Assembly (NCBI GenBank): GCA_017354575.1
Contig: JAFMQP010000060.1
Location: forward strand, 1-13,281
Direction of reading: 5' to 3'
Origin: Acidothermales bacterium
GTDB taxonomy: Bacteria > Actinomycetota > Actinomycetes > Streptosporangiales > WHST01
DNA: 13,281 bases
Position 1 is the stretch's first letter, and each line of letters begins with the position of its first letter. This document shows positions 6,366 to 12,641 of the stretch, in pieces. The translations under genes and the position numbers were made by a program. A model generated the notes under the pieces. The model did not search any database, was not told the DNA's origin, and was given only the letters and a program-made list of their open reading frames with translations.

Positions 6366-8245
6366 GCGTCAGCCACCTTCTCGATCGCGTCGATCAGCTC
6401 CGTGGAGGTGAACGGCAGGCCGCGGACCTTGTTGTACGAGATGACGTCGACCAGGTACGTCGCGCGCAGCAGCAGCGCGAGCTGGCCGAGGTTCATCTCC
6501 GGCACGATCACGCGGTCGTAGTGCCGCAGCACCTCGCCGGTGTTGGCGGGGAACGGGTTGAGGTAGTTCAGGTGCGCCTGCGCGACGGCGTGCCCGTGCG
6601 CCCGCACCTCACGCACGGCGGCGCCGACCGGCCCGTACGTCGAGCCCCAGCCGAGCACCAGTGTGCGCGCGCTGCCGTCCGGGTCGTCGACCTCGAGCGG
6701 CGGGATGTCGCGCGCGATCCCGTCGACCTTCGCCTGCCTGGTGCGCACCATCAGGTCGTGGTTCTCCGGGTCGTACGAGATGTGCCCGGTGCCGTCGGCC
6801 TTCTCCAGTCCGCCGAGCCGGTGCTCCAGGCCCTTCGTGCCGGGGACCGCCCACGGGCGCGCCAGCGTCTCGGCGTCGCGCAGGTACGGCAGGAACACCG
6901 GGTTGCCCTTGGCGTCCGTGCCGTTGGGCTCGCGCGCGAACTCCGGGTGCAGGTCGGGCAGCGCGGCGACGTCGGGGATGTGCCATGGCTCCGAGCCGTT
7001 CGCGAGGTAGCCGTCGGACAGCAGGATCACCGGAGTGCGGTACTTGGTGGCGATCCTGGCGGCCTCGATGGCCGTGTCGAAGCAGTCGGACGGGCTGCGC
7101 GCGGCGAGCACCGGCACCGGCGCCTCGCCGTGCCGCCCGGCGTACGCCATCAGCAGGTCGGCCTGCTCGGTCTTGGTCGGCATGCCGGTGGACGGGCCGG
7201 CGCGCTGGATGTCGCAGACGATCAGCGGCAGCTCCAGTGCGACGCCGAGCGAGATGGTCTCGCCCTTCAGCGAGACGCCGGGGCCGGAGGTCGTGGTGAC
7301 GCCGAGCGCCCCGCCGTAGGACGCGCCGAGCGCCGCGCCGACGCCGGCGATCTCGTCTTCGGCCTGGAACGTGTGCACGTCGAACCGCTTGTGCCTGCTC
7401 AGCTCGTGCAGGACGTCGCTTGCCGGCGTGATCGGGTACGCGCCGAGGAACAGCGACAGCCCGGTGAGCCGGGACGCCGCGATCAGGCCCCACGCGAGCG
7501 CCGTGTTGCCGGTGATCCGGCGGTACAGCCCACGCGACATCGGCGCCGGGCGGATCTCGTACGAGACCGCGAACTCCTCGGTGGTCTCGCCGTAGTTCCA
7601 GCCGGCGTTGAACGCCGTCGTGTTCGCCCTGGCGATCTCCGGCACCTTGCCGAACCGCTTCTCGATGAACGCGAGCGTGCGCTCGACCGGCCGGTGGTAG
7701 AGCCACGACAGCATGCCCAGGGCGAAGAAGTTCTTGGCGCGCTCGGCGTCCTTCTTGCCGATGTCGAGGTCCTTCAGCGCCTCGACGGTCATCGATGTCA
7801 GCTTCACCTGGTGGACGGTGTAGCCCTCGAGGCTGTCGTCGTCGAGCGGGTTGGCCCCGTACCCGACGCGCCGCAGGTTGCGCGAGGTGAACTCGTCGAC
7901 GTTGGCGATGATCCGCCCGCCGGCACGGAGGTCGGCGAGGTTCGCGCGCAGCGCGGCCGGGTTCATCACGACGAGGACGTCCGGGTGGTCGCCAGGCGTG
8001 AGCACGTCGTGGTCGGCGAACTGCAGCTGGAAGGACGAGACGCCGGGCAGCGTGCCCGCGGGCGCGCGGATCTCCGCGGGGAAGTTGGGCAGGGTGGCGA
8101 GGTCGTTGCCGAGCTCGGCCGTCTCCGAGGTGAACCGGTCGCCGGTGACCTGGATGCCGTCGCCCGAGTCGCCGGCGAACCTGATCACGACGCGGGGTAC
8201 GCGGCGTACGTCCTTGTCCCGCGCGGAAGTGGTGGACGCGGTCAC
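6362..8245 (-). CDS. korA: 2-oxoglutarate:ferredoxin oxidoreductase, fused gamma-alpha subunit
   Basis: A 627-residue fusion. Residues about 17-200 form the gamma domain (VVIRFAGDSGDGIQVTGDRF, FPAEIRAPAGT), and residues about 240-627 form the alpha domain, with YPITPAS (270-276), the thiamine-contacting EDEIA (296-300), TTSGPG (318-323) and the signature QRAGPSTGMPTKTEQADLL (347-365). No delta-type ferredoxin domain with two CxxCxxC motifs is present, so an external ferredoxin must accept the electrons. The start is GTG 8245, with AGGAGG (8261-8256) 10 nt upstream. The gene leads the korAB operon and faces the protease-nuo operon across 353 nt. This fused two-subunit form is the oxygen-tolerant type known from actinobacteria and archaea. 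Its neighbour, a nuo set without the NADH-input genes, would be a logical user of its reduced ferredoxin. Confidence 0.94.
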   Translation of the reverse strand: MTASTTSARDKDVRRVPRVVIRFAGDSGDGIQVTGDRFTSETAELGNDLATLPNFPAEIRAPAGTLPGVSSFQLQFADHDVLTPGDHPDVLVVMNPAALRANLADLRAGGRIIANVDEFTSRNLRRVGYGANPLDDDSLEGYTVHQVKLTSMTVEALKDLDIGKKDAERAKNFFALGMLSWLYHRPVERTLAFIEKRFGKVPEIARANTTAFNAGWNYGETTEEFAVSYEIRPAPMSRGLYRRITGNTALAWGLIAASRLTGLSLFLGAYPITPASDVLHELSRHKRFDVHTFQAEDEIAGVGAALGASYGGALGVTTTSGPGVSLKGETISLGVALELPLIVCDIQRAGPSTGMPTKTEQADLLMAYAGRHGEAPVPVLAARSPSDCFDTAIEAARIATKYRTPVILLSDGYLANGSEPWHIPDVAALPDLHPEFAREPNGTDAKGNPVFLPYLRDAETLARPWAVPGTKGLEHRLGGLEKADGTGHISYDPENHDLMVRTRQAKVDGIARDIPPLEVDDPDGSARTLVLGWGSTYGPVGAAVREVRAHGHAVAQAHLNYLNPFPANTGEVLRHYDRVIVPEMNLGQLALLLRATYLVDVISYNKVRGLPFTSTELIDAIEKVADA

Positions 8246-8309
8246 GGGGCGGTGTCCTCCTCGGGCGGTGTCGGGTGGGCGTTGCGCGGCCTTCGCCGGC
8301 CCTCACTCA

Positions 8310-8321
8310 TGCTACGTAGCA
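8310..8321. promoter_or_regulatory. 12-bp perfect palindrome upstream of korA
   Basis: TGCTACGTAGCA is perfectly self-complementary and lies 65 nt upstream of the korA start, in a suitable place for an operator. No good -35/-10 pair could be placed around it on the minus strand. The binding protein is unknown. Confidence 0.3.
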
Positions 8322-8498
8322 CGCCCGGCGACTGACGGGCGATCTGGCTCACCCGGGGATCTTGGTCCGCGCGGACGAGCGCCGGACGCGGGCCACCGTC
8401 GGTGACCAGTTCGGTTGCGGAGCGTCATCGACGTGCGACGACGGTCCCCGCTGGTCATCGGCCGGGCTTCGGGTAGGGTCGGGCGGTACGCCGGTAGC

Positions 8499-8522
8499 CG
8501 TCCACAGGTGGAGCTGTGGACG
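8499..8522. promoter_or_regulatory. Inverted repeat (9+9 bp, 6-nt spacer) abutting the protease-nuo promoter
   Basis: cgtccacag (8499-8507) and ctgtggacg (8514-8522) are perfect inverted copies separated by 6 nt, and end exactly where the candidate -35 box begins. A third half-site, ccaca (8526-8530), overlaps that box, so three CCACA/TGTGG half-sites follow each other at close intervals. The position fits binding by a dimeric regulator. No known consensus is claimed. Confidence 0.5.
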
Positions 8523-8551
8523 TTGCCACACCGGCCGTTGATGCCTAGGCT
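8523..8551 (+). promoter_or_regulatory. Candidate promoter of the protease-nuo operon
   Basis: TTGCCA (8523-8528), a 17-nt spacer and TAGGCT (8546-8551) match the actinobacterial housekeeping consensus TTGACA / TAGGAT in 5 of 6 and 5 of 6 positions. The predicted start, near 8558, leaves a leader of about 40 nt before GTG 8599. It is the only good match in the 353-nt region on the plus strand and has an inverted repeat directly upstream. Confidence 0.55.
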
Positions 8552-8598
8552 CCTGCCCAGCGGCGCTGCCCCTCGAACCCGCGTCGCCCGGAGGTGCT

Positions 8599-9363
8599 GT
8601 GCTCCTACCCAGCCGCGCACGCGGGCACGCCCGGGTCACCGTGACCCTGGGCATGCTCGTCCTCGCGCTGCTCGGTGGGCTGCTCCTCCCGTCCCAGGCC
8701 GCCGCGGCGCCGGTGAACCTGGTCGGCGGCGGCGGCTACATCAACAGCAGCTCGGACGAGGCCGGAGCGTACGCGTTCTCCGTGCACCGCGGCGACTCCG
8801 ACTACCTCGTCACGGCCCGCCACGTCGCGCCGGCGGGTTCCGTGCTGTACGGGCCCGGCGGGGCGATCGGCGACAGCGAGCTGGTCTCCAAGGTGCGCGA
8901 CACCGCGTACGTCCGGCTCTGGCACGGCACGGTCTCGGACCAGATGCAGATCGGGACGTCAGAAGGGGGCACCTCCGAGCGGGTCGTCGTCAGCGGCGTC
9001 GCCCGGCGCGGCGACATCGGCGTCGGCCAGCCCGTCTGCCACTCCGGCTACTCCGACTACACGCAGGACAGGGGCGGCTACGTCTGCGGCCGGATCGTCG
9101 ACGTGCCTCCGTCCTGCACGGCGTTCCATCCGCATGCGGCGTGCGAGATCACCATGGACAGCGGCGGCAGCCGCCAGGTGGGCTGGCTCGGCGACTCCGG
9201 CGGCCCGGTGTGGCAGTGGGCCGGGCCGGGGCGGGTGTTCCTGCTCGGCGTCTTCACGTCGGTGTCGTCCCCGGACGGCGGCCCGGCCACGCGGGGCCAC
9301 TTCGTCCCGGCGTTCGACGTGTTGACGGAGCTTGGCGGCGCCCCCGTCAGTGCGACATCCTGA
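8599..9363 (+). CDS. Secreted chymotrypsin-like serine protease (S1 fold)
   Basis: A 254-residue preprotein. Residues 1-36 form a secretion signal, with a basic start (RARGHAR), a hydrophobic core (TLGMLVLALLGGLLLP) and an AQ/Ala-rich cleavage zone (SQAAAA). The catalytic triad fits trypsin-like order: His75 in VTARHVAP, Asp101 in VRDTAYVRL, and Ser200 in GDSGGPVW. Four cysteines (147, 163, 173, 182) could form two disulfides in the C-terminal barrel. The usual cysteines flanking the catalytic His (TAGHC) are missing, and there is no room for a long propeptide as in streptogrisins. Ribosome site GGAGG (8590-8594) lies only 4 nt before GTG 8599, rather close. The stop is 4 nt from the nuoA start, so the gene appears to be first in the nuo transcript; the reason is unknown. 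Confidence 0.85.
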   Translation: MLLPSRARGHARVTVTLGMLVLALLGGLLLPSQAAAAPVNLVGGGGYINSSSDEAGAYAFSVHRGDSDYLVTARHVAPAGSVLYGPGGAIGDSELVSKVRDTAYVRLWHGTVSDQMQIGTSEGGTSERVVVSGVARRGDIGVGQPVCHSGYSDYTQDRGGYVCGRIVDVPPSCTAFHPHAACEITMDSGGSRQVGWLGDSGGPVWQWAGPGRVFLLGVFTSVSSPDGGPATRGHFVPAFDVLTELGGAPVSATS

Positions 9364-9367
9364 GGTC

Positions 9368-9739
9368 GTGCACGCGTACCTCACGTCCTACGCCGTCGTC
9401 GGCGTGGTGCTGCTCGTCGGCGCGGCGTTCCTCGCGGTCGCCCTGACGGCGAACCGGCTGCTGCGCCCGCACGGCCCGACCGCGGAGAAGCTGACGAGCT
9501 ACGAGTGCGGCGTCGACCCGGTGGGCGAGGGCTGGGCGCAGGTGCACGTCCGCTACTACGTCTACGCTTACCTCTACCTGGTGTTCGCGGTCGACGTGGT
9601 GTTCCTGTTCCCGTGGGCCACGGTGTTCGCTCTCGCCGGCTACGGCGGGCCGACGATCGTGGAGATGTTCGTGTTCGTCGGCTTCCTCGTCGTCGGGCTG
9701 GTCTACGCCGTCCGCAAGGGTGTCCTGGCGTGGGTCTAG
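9368..9739 (+). CDS. nuoA: Complex I subunit NuoA
   Basis: A 123-residue membrane subunit of the proton-pumping quinone reductase, located where the arm meets the membrane next to the quinone site. Three helices are visible, at about 7-29, 64-87 and 98-115. The family's conserved loop segment is KLTSYECGVDPVGEGW (41-56), including the Cys of the quinone-site loop, followed by VRYYVYAYLYLVFAVDVVFLFPWA (residues 61-84). Start GTG 9368 is preferred because it begins MHAYLTSY, as in relatives I know; the frame extends to 9332 inside the protease gene. The ribosome site is weak (tgaggt overlaps the protease stop), suggesting coupling to the upstream gene. It overlaps nuoB by 10 nt. Confidence 0.92.
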   Translation: MHAYLTSYAVVGVVLLVGAAFLAVALTANRLLRPHGPTAEKLTSYECGVDPVGEGWAQVHVRYYVYAYLYLVFAVDVVFLFPWATVFALAGYGGPTIVEMFVFVGFLVVGLVYAVRKGVLAWV

Positions 9740-10308
9740 ACGACGACCTCACGGTCCCGATCCCGGTCCCCACGAAGGCGGGTCCGGGGTCGCGGGTCGT
9801 CCCCGACCCGGTGCGGATCGTGCTCAACTGGGGCCGGCGCTACTCGCTCTGGGTGTTCAACTTCGGTCTCGCCTGCTGCGCGATCGAGTTCATCGCGACG
9901 TCGATGGCGCGGCACGACTTCATCCGGCTCGGCGTGATCCCGTTCGCGCCCGGGCCGCGGCAGGCGGACCTGATGATCGTGTCGGGGACGGTCACCGACA
10001 AGATGGCGCCCGCTATCCGGCGGCTGTACGAGCAGATGCCGGAGCCGAAGTACGTCATCTCGTTCGGCGCGTGCTCCAACTGCGGCGGCCCGTACTGGGA
10101 CTCGTACTGCGTGACGAAGGGCGTCGACCAGATCGTGCCGGTCGACGTGTACGTGCCCGGCTGTCCGCCCCGCCCGGAGGCGTTGCTGCAGGGCATCGTC
10201 AAGCTGCAGGAGAAGATCGCGGGGGAGTCGCTGCGTGCGCGGTACGCCGGGCGCCGTGGCGTGGACGCCCTGCGCCGGCCGTGGCAGCCGCCGCCGGGGG
10301 CGCGGTGA
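9730..10308 (+). CDS. nuoB: Complex I subunit NuoB (cluster N2)
   Basis: A 192-residue peripheral subunit that carries [4Fe-4S] cluster N2, the last iron-sulfur centre before quinone. All four ligands are visible: C49 and C50 in GLACCAIEF, C115 in GACSNCGG, and C145 in VPGCPPRPE. The conserved run VIPFAPGPRQADLMIVSGTV matches the family well. Start GTG 9730 overlaps nuoA by 10 nt. The N-terminal 20 residues are a variable Pro-rich lead. The presence of all four ligands implies a functional electron path to quinone. It ends in GTGA shared with the nuoC start. Confidence 0.95.
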   Translation: MGLDDDLTVPIPVPTKAGPGSRVVPDPVRIVLNWGRRYSLWVFNFGLACCAIEFIATSMARHDFIRLGVIPFAPGPRQADLMIVSGTVTDKMAPAIRRLYEQMPEPKYVISFGACSNCGGPYWDSYCVTKGVDQIVPVDVYVPGCPPRPEALLQGIVKLQEKIAGESLRARYAGRRGVDALRRPWQPPPGAR

Positions 10309-10883
10309 GCGCTGAACGGCTCGCGGCTTCGGTCGGCGAGCACTTCCCCGACGCGACGACGACGGTCGACCCGTTCGGCGTCGTGCTCGTCGACGTGCCC
10401 GCCGATGCGTGGGTCGAGGCGGCCACGTTCGTCCGCGACCTCGGCGGCTGCACGTACTTCGACTGGCTGTCGGCCGTCGACGACCTCGACGAGGGGTTCG
10501 CGGTCGTGCTGCACGTGTACTCGGTCACCGACCGCGTGCACGCCCGGCTGCGTACCCATGTCCCGAAGGACGCCGCCGAGCTGCCGACGCTCACCGGCGT
10601 GTACCGCGGCGCGTCCTGGCACGAGCGGGAGACGGCGGAGATGTTCGGCGTCGCTTTCGCCGGTCACCCGAACCCGAAGCCGCTGCTGCTGCCGGTGGAG
10701 TTCGAGGGGCACCCGCTGCGCAAGGACTTCGTGCTCGCGTCGCGGGTGGCGAAGGCCTGGCCGGGGGCGAAGGAGCCGGGCGAGTCCGATCACACGGCAG
10801 CGCCGAGCCGGCGGCGGGTGCGTCCGCCGGGCAAGCCGGACGTCGACGAGTGGCGCGAGATGTACGGCGGTGGCGACGGGTGA
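10305..10883 (+). CDS. nuoC: Complex I subunit NuoC (30-kDa type)
   Basis: A 192-residue peripheral subunit that packs against NuoD in the connecting arm. Family signature: GASWHERETAEMFGVAFAG (102-120), then PLLLP (126-130) and EGHPLRKDF (134-142); the earlier FDWLSAVDD is also typical. The C-terminal tail (about 150-192) is Arg/Pro/Gly-rich and variable. Start GTG 10305 forms GTGA with the nuoB stop, and its TGA forms GTGA with the nuoH start, so translation is coupled on both sides. It is a stand-alone NuoC, not a NuoCD fusion: there is no 49-kDa sequence after it, and the next gene is nuoH. Confidence 0.92.
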   Translation: MSAERLAASVGEHFPDATTTVDPFGVVLVDVPADAWVEAATFVRDLGGCTYFDWLSAVDDLDEGFAVVLHVYSVTDRVHARLRTHVPKDAAELPTLTGVYRGASWHERETAEMFGVAFAGHPNPKPLLLPVEFEGHPLRKDFVLASRVAKAWPGAKEPGESDHTAAPSRRRVRPPGKPDVDEWREMYGGGDG

Positions 10884-11845
10884 ACGTCGCGGTGGAGGTC
10901 GCCGTCCGCGTCGTGCTCGTGTTCGCGGCGTTCCTGCTGTTCCCGCTCGTCGTCGGGTACATGGAGCACAAGGCGATGGCGCACATGCAGGGCCGGCTCG
11001 GCCCGATGTACGCGGGCGGGTTCCACGGCTGGGCGCAGCTCGTCGCCGACGGCGTGAAGTTCGCCCAGAAGGAGGACATCGTGCCGGCGGACGCCGACCG
11101 CACGGTGTTCAAGCTCGCGCCGTGGATCGCGCTGCTGCCGTACCTGCTCGTGCTCGTCGTGGTGCCGGTGGGCCCTGGCGGCCTGGTCGGCAGCGACGTC
11201 GACGCCGGGCTGTTCTACGCGCTCGCCGTGATGAGCGTCGGCGTCGTGGGCGCGGTGATGGCGGGGTACGCCAGCGCCAACAAGTTCGCGCTCCTCGGCG
11301 GCATCCGGGTCGCAGCACAGCTGATGGCGTACGAGCTGCCGCTCGTGCTCAGCGCGGTGTCGGCCGCGATGGCCGCGGGGACGCTCTCGCTCGGCGGCAT
11401 CGTCGGCGCGTGGCGGCCGTGGTGGCTCGCGTGGCAGCTGCTCGCGCTCGTGGTGTTCCTCGTCGCGGGCGTGGCCGAGCTGCGGCGTCCGCCGTTCGAC
11501 ATGCCGGTGGCCGACTCGGAGATCATCTTCGGCCCTTACACCGAGTACACCGGGCTGCGGTTCGCCCTGTTCCTGCTCGCCGAGTACGCCGGCATCGTGG
11601 TGGTCTCCGCGCTGGCGACCGTGCTGTTCCTGGGCGGCTGGAAGGGGCCCGTCCTGGACGCGCAGCTCGGCTGGCTGTGGACGTGCGTCAAGGTACTGTT
11701 CGTGGCGTTCGTCGTGATCTGGCTGCGGGTCTCGTTCCCGCGGCTGCGTGAGGACCAGCTGCAGCGGTTCGCCTGGATGGGGCTGGTGCCGCTGGCGCTG
11801 GCGCAGCTGCTGCTCACCGCGATCGTGAAGGTGGCGATCTCATGA
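10880..11845 (+). CDS. nuoH: Complex I subunit NuoH
   Basis: A 321-residue membrane subunit with about eight helices that forms much of the quinone chamber and links it to the proton-pumping arm. Visible family motifs: the start helix and GYMEHKAMAHMQGRLGP (26-42), the amphipathic DGVKFAQKEDIVPADADR (57-74), and the most conserved block AELRRPPFDMPVADSEI followed by FGPYTEYTG in the second half, in place of the usual AE.NR.PFD..E.E.E..AG. Start GTG 10880 forms GTGA with the nuoC stop. The order NuoC-NuoH without NuoD, E, F or G between them is notable. The TGA stop overlaps an ATG (ATGA, 11842-11845) that opens a small ORF running through the palindromic element rather than nuoI. Confidence 0.94.
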   Translation: MNVAVEVAVRVVLVFAAFLLFPLVVGYMEHKAMAHMQGRLGPMYAGGFHGWAQLVADGVKFAQKEDIVPADADRTVFKLAPWIALLPYLLVLVVVPVGPGGLVGSDVDAGLFYALAVMSVGVVGAVMAGYASANKFALLGGIRVAAQLMAYELPLVLSAVSAAMAAGTLSLGGIVGAWRPWWLAWQLLALVVFLVAGVAELRRPPFDMPVADSEIIFGPYTEYTGLRFALFLLAEYAGIVVVSALATVLFLGGWKGPVLDAQLGWLWTCVKVLFVAFVVIWLRVSFPRLREDQLQRFAWMGLVPLALAQLLLTAIVKVAIS

Positions 11846-12048
11846 CGGCTCGCGCCGCCCGCCCTCCTCGCGTCACCCGCGCTGCTCGAAATGATCATGT
11901 TATGTATGTCATTTCCGTGATCACATCGCGAACTGCACCTTCACATGGCCTGCCCACCGTGTGGAGCTGGTACTCAGCGTGTGGTCACGAAAATCGCCTA
12001 CATAACATGATCATTTCAGGTACGGGCCGGTTGGTGCCGCGCTCATGA
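11842..12048 (+). CDS. Small bridging ORF through the palindromic element (68 aa), possible
   Basis: ATG 11842 overlaps the nuoH stop (ATGA) and its TGA (12046-12048) overlaps the nuoI start (ATGA), so ribosomes could pass from nuoH to nuoI across the gap. The first 16 residues (MTARAARPPRVTRAAR) come from ordinary high-G+C DNA and the rest from the AT-richer element. No domain, signal or membrane segment is visible. It may be a leader ORF that serves only to couple translation, or chance. nuoI has no clear ribosome site, which favours the coupling idea. Confidence 0.35.
   Translation: MTARAARPPRVTRAARNDHVMYVISVITSRTAPSHGLPTVWSWYSACGHENRLHNMIISGTGRLVPRS
11888..11925. repeat. Left inverted-repeat arm of the element
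   Basis: 38-nt arm; the outer 19 nt are perfect and the inner 19 nt match at 14 positions when compared with the reverse complement of 11980-12017. Confidence 0.8.
11980..12017. repeat. Right inverted-repeat arm of the element
   Basis: 38-nt arm partnering 11888-11925; its outer end lies 27 nt before the nuoI start codon. Confidence 0.8.
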
Positions 12049-12641
12049 GCGACGGACAGCGGGAGACGACGCCGGGTGCGGGCCTGGTCAAGGGCCTTGC
12101 CACGACGCTGAAGACGATGGTGACGCCGTCGCACACGGCCGAGTACCCGCACCGGCTGCCTGAGCTGCCGCCGCGCAGTCGCGGCGTCATCGGCCTGTTC
12201 GAGGAGAACTGCACGGTCTGCATGCTGTGCGCCAGGGAGTGCCCGGACTGGTGCATCTACATCGACTCGCACAAGGAGCCGGTACCGCCGGCGCGGCCGG
12301 GCGGGCGCGAGCGCAGCCGCAACGTGCTCGACCGGTTCGCCATCGACTACGCGCTCTGCATGTACTGCGGCATCTGCATCGAGGCGTGCCCGTTCGACGC
12401 ACTCTTCTGGTCGCCGGAGTTCGAGTACGCCGAGTACGACATCCGCGACATGACGCACGAGCGCGACCGGCTGCGCGAGTGGATGTGGACCGTCCCGCCG
12501 CCGCCCGCGAACGACCCGGGCGCGCCCGCGCCCAAGGAGGTGGACGCCGCGGCGAAGACGGCCGCGAAGGCCGAGCCGCCGCGGTCGAACGACGCCGCGA
12601 GGCCGCAGCCGCCGTGGGAGGCCGGCGATGACGGCGGTTGA
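12045..12641 (+). CDS. nuoI: Complex I subunit NuoI (two [4Fe-4S] ferredoxin-type)
   Basis: A 198-residue peripheral subunit carrying clusters N6a and N6b, which lead electrons toward NuoB. Two ferredoxin motifs with eight cysteines are intact: CTVCMLCARECP (C56, C59, C62, C66) and CMYCGICIEACP (C105, C108, C111, C115). The N-terminal amphipathic part GLVKGLATTLKTM anchors it to the membrane domain. In complexes without NuoE/F/G this subunit is the likely ferredoxin entry point. The tail beyond about residue 150 (PPPPANDPG, then Ala/Lys/Pro-rich) is an unstructured extension of nearly 50 residues that common NuoI lacks. ATG 12045 is the only sensible start; no ribosome site is visible in the 27 nt between it and the element, unlike nuoJ. 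It overlaps nuoJ by 14 nt. Confidence 0.94.
   Translation: MSDGQRETTPGAGLVKGLATTLKTMVTPSHTAEYPHRLPELPPRSRGVIGLFEENCTVCMLCARECPDWCIYIDSHKEPVPPARPGGRERSRNVLDRFAIDYALCMYCGICIEACPFDALFWSPEFEYAEYDIRDMTHERDRLREWMWTVPPPPANDPGAPAPKEVDAAAKTAAKAEPPRSNDAARPQPPWEAGDDGG

Larger units (their letters stand above)
8246..8598. other. 353-nt divergent control region between korA and the protease-nuo operon
   Basis: No convincing gene. It holds the korA ribosome site (8256-8261), a 12-bp palindrome (8310-8321), an inverted repeat (8499-8522), a promoter match (8523-8551) and the protease ribosome site (GGAGG, 8590-8594). Because the two operons may form one electron-transfer pathway, shared control from this region is plausible. 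The stretch 8330-8498 shows no further clear signal. Confidence 0.7.
11888..12017. mobile_element. MITE-like palindromic element between nuoH and nuoI
   Basis: A 130-bp segment of 48% G+C (62 of 130 counted), far below the flanks. Its ends are perfect 19-bp inverted repeats, gaaatgatcatgttatgta (11888-11906) and its reverse complement (11999-12017); with mismatches the arms extend to 11888-11925 and 11980-12017, 33 of 38 bases pairing. At RNA level two mismatches become G-U pairs, giving a hairpin of nearly 40 bp closing on a 54-nt core. No transposase is encoded, as expected for a miniature inverted-repeat element moved in trans. No exact target duplication is visible at the outer edges (ctc left, agg right). 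The arms contain the palindrome atgatcat. An old or atypical insertion, or a transcriptional control structure, are the alternatives. Confidence 0.65.

Noticed and set aside
6521..8335. Long plus-strand reading frame of about 600 codons opposite korA
   Set aside because: It is the mirror of korA, has no family match, and shows the Arg/Gly/Val-rich composition expected of a shadow frame in high-G+C DNA.
11911..11925. CRP- or Rex-like operator in the element (GTGATCACA)
   Set aside because: Part of the imperfect inverted-repeat arm and explained by it; spacing does not fit either known consensus.
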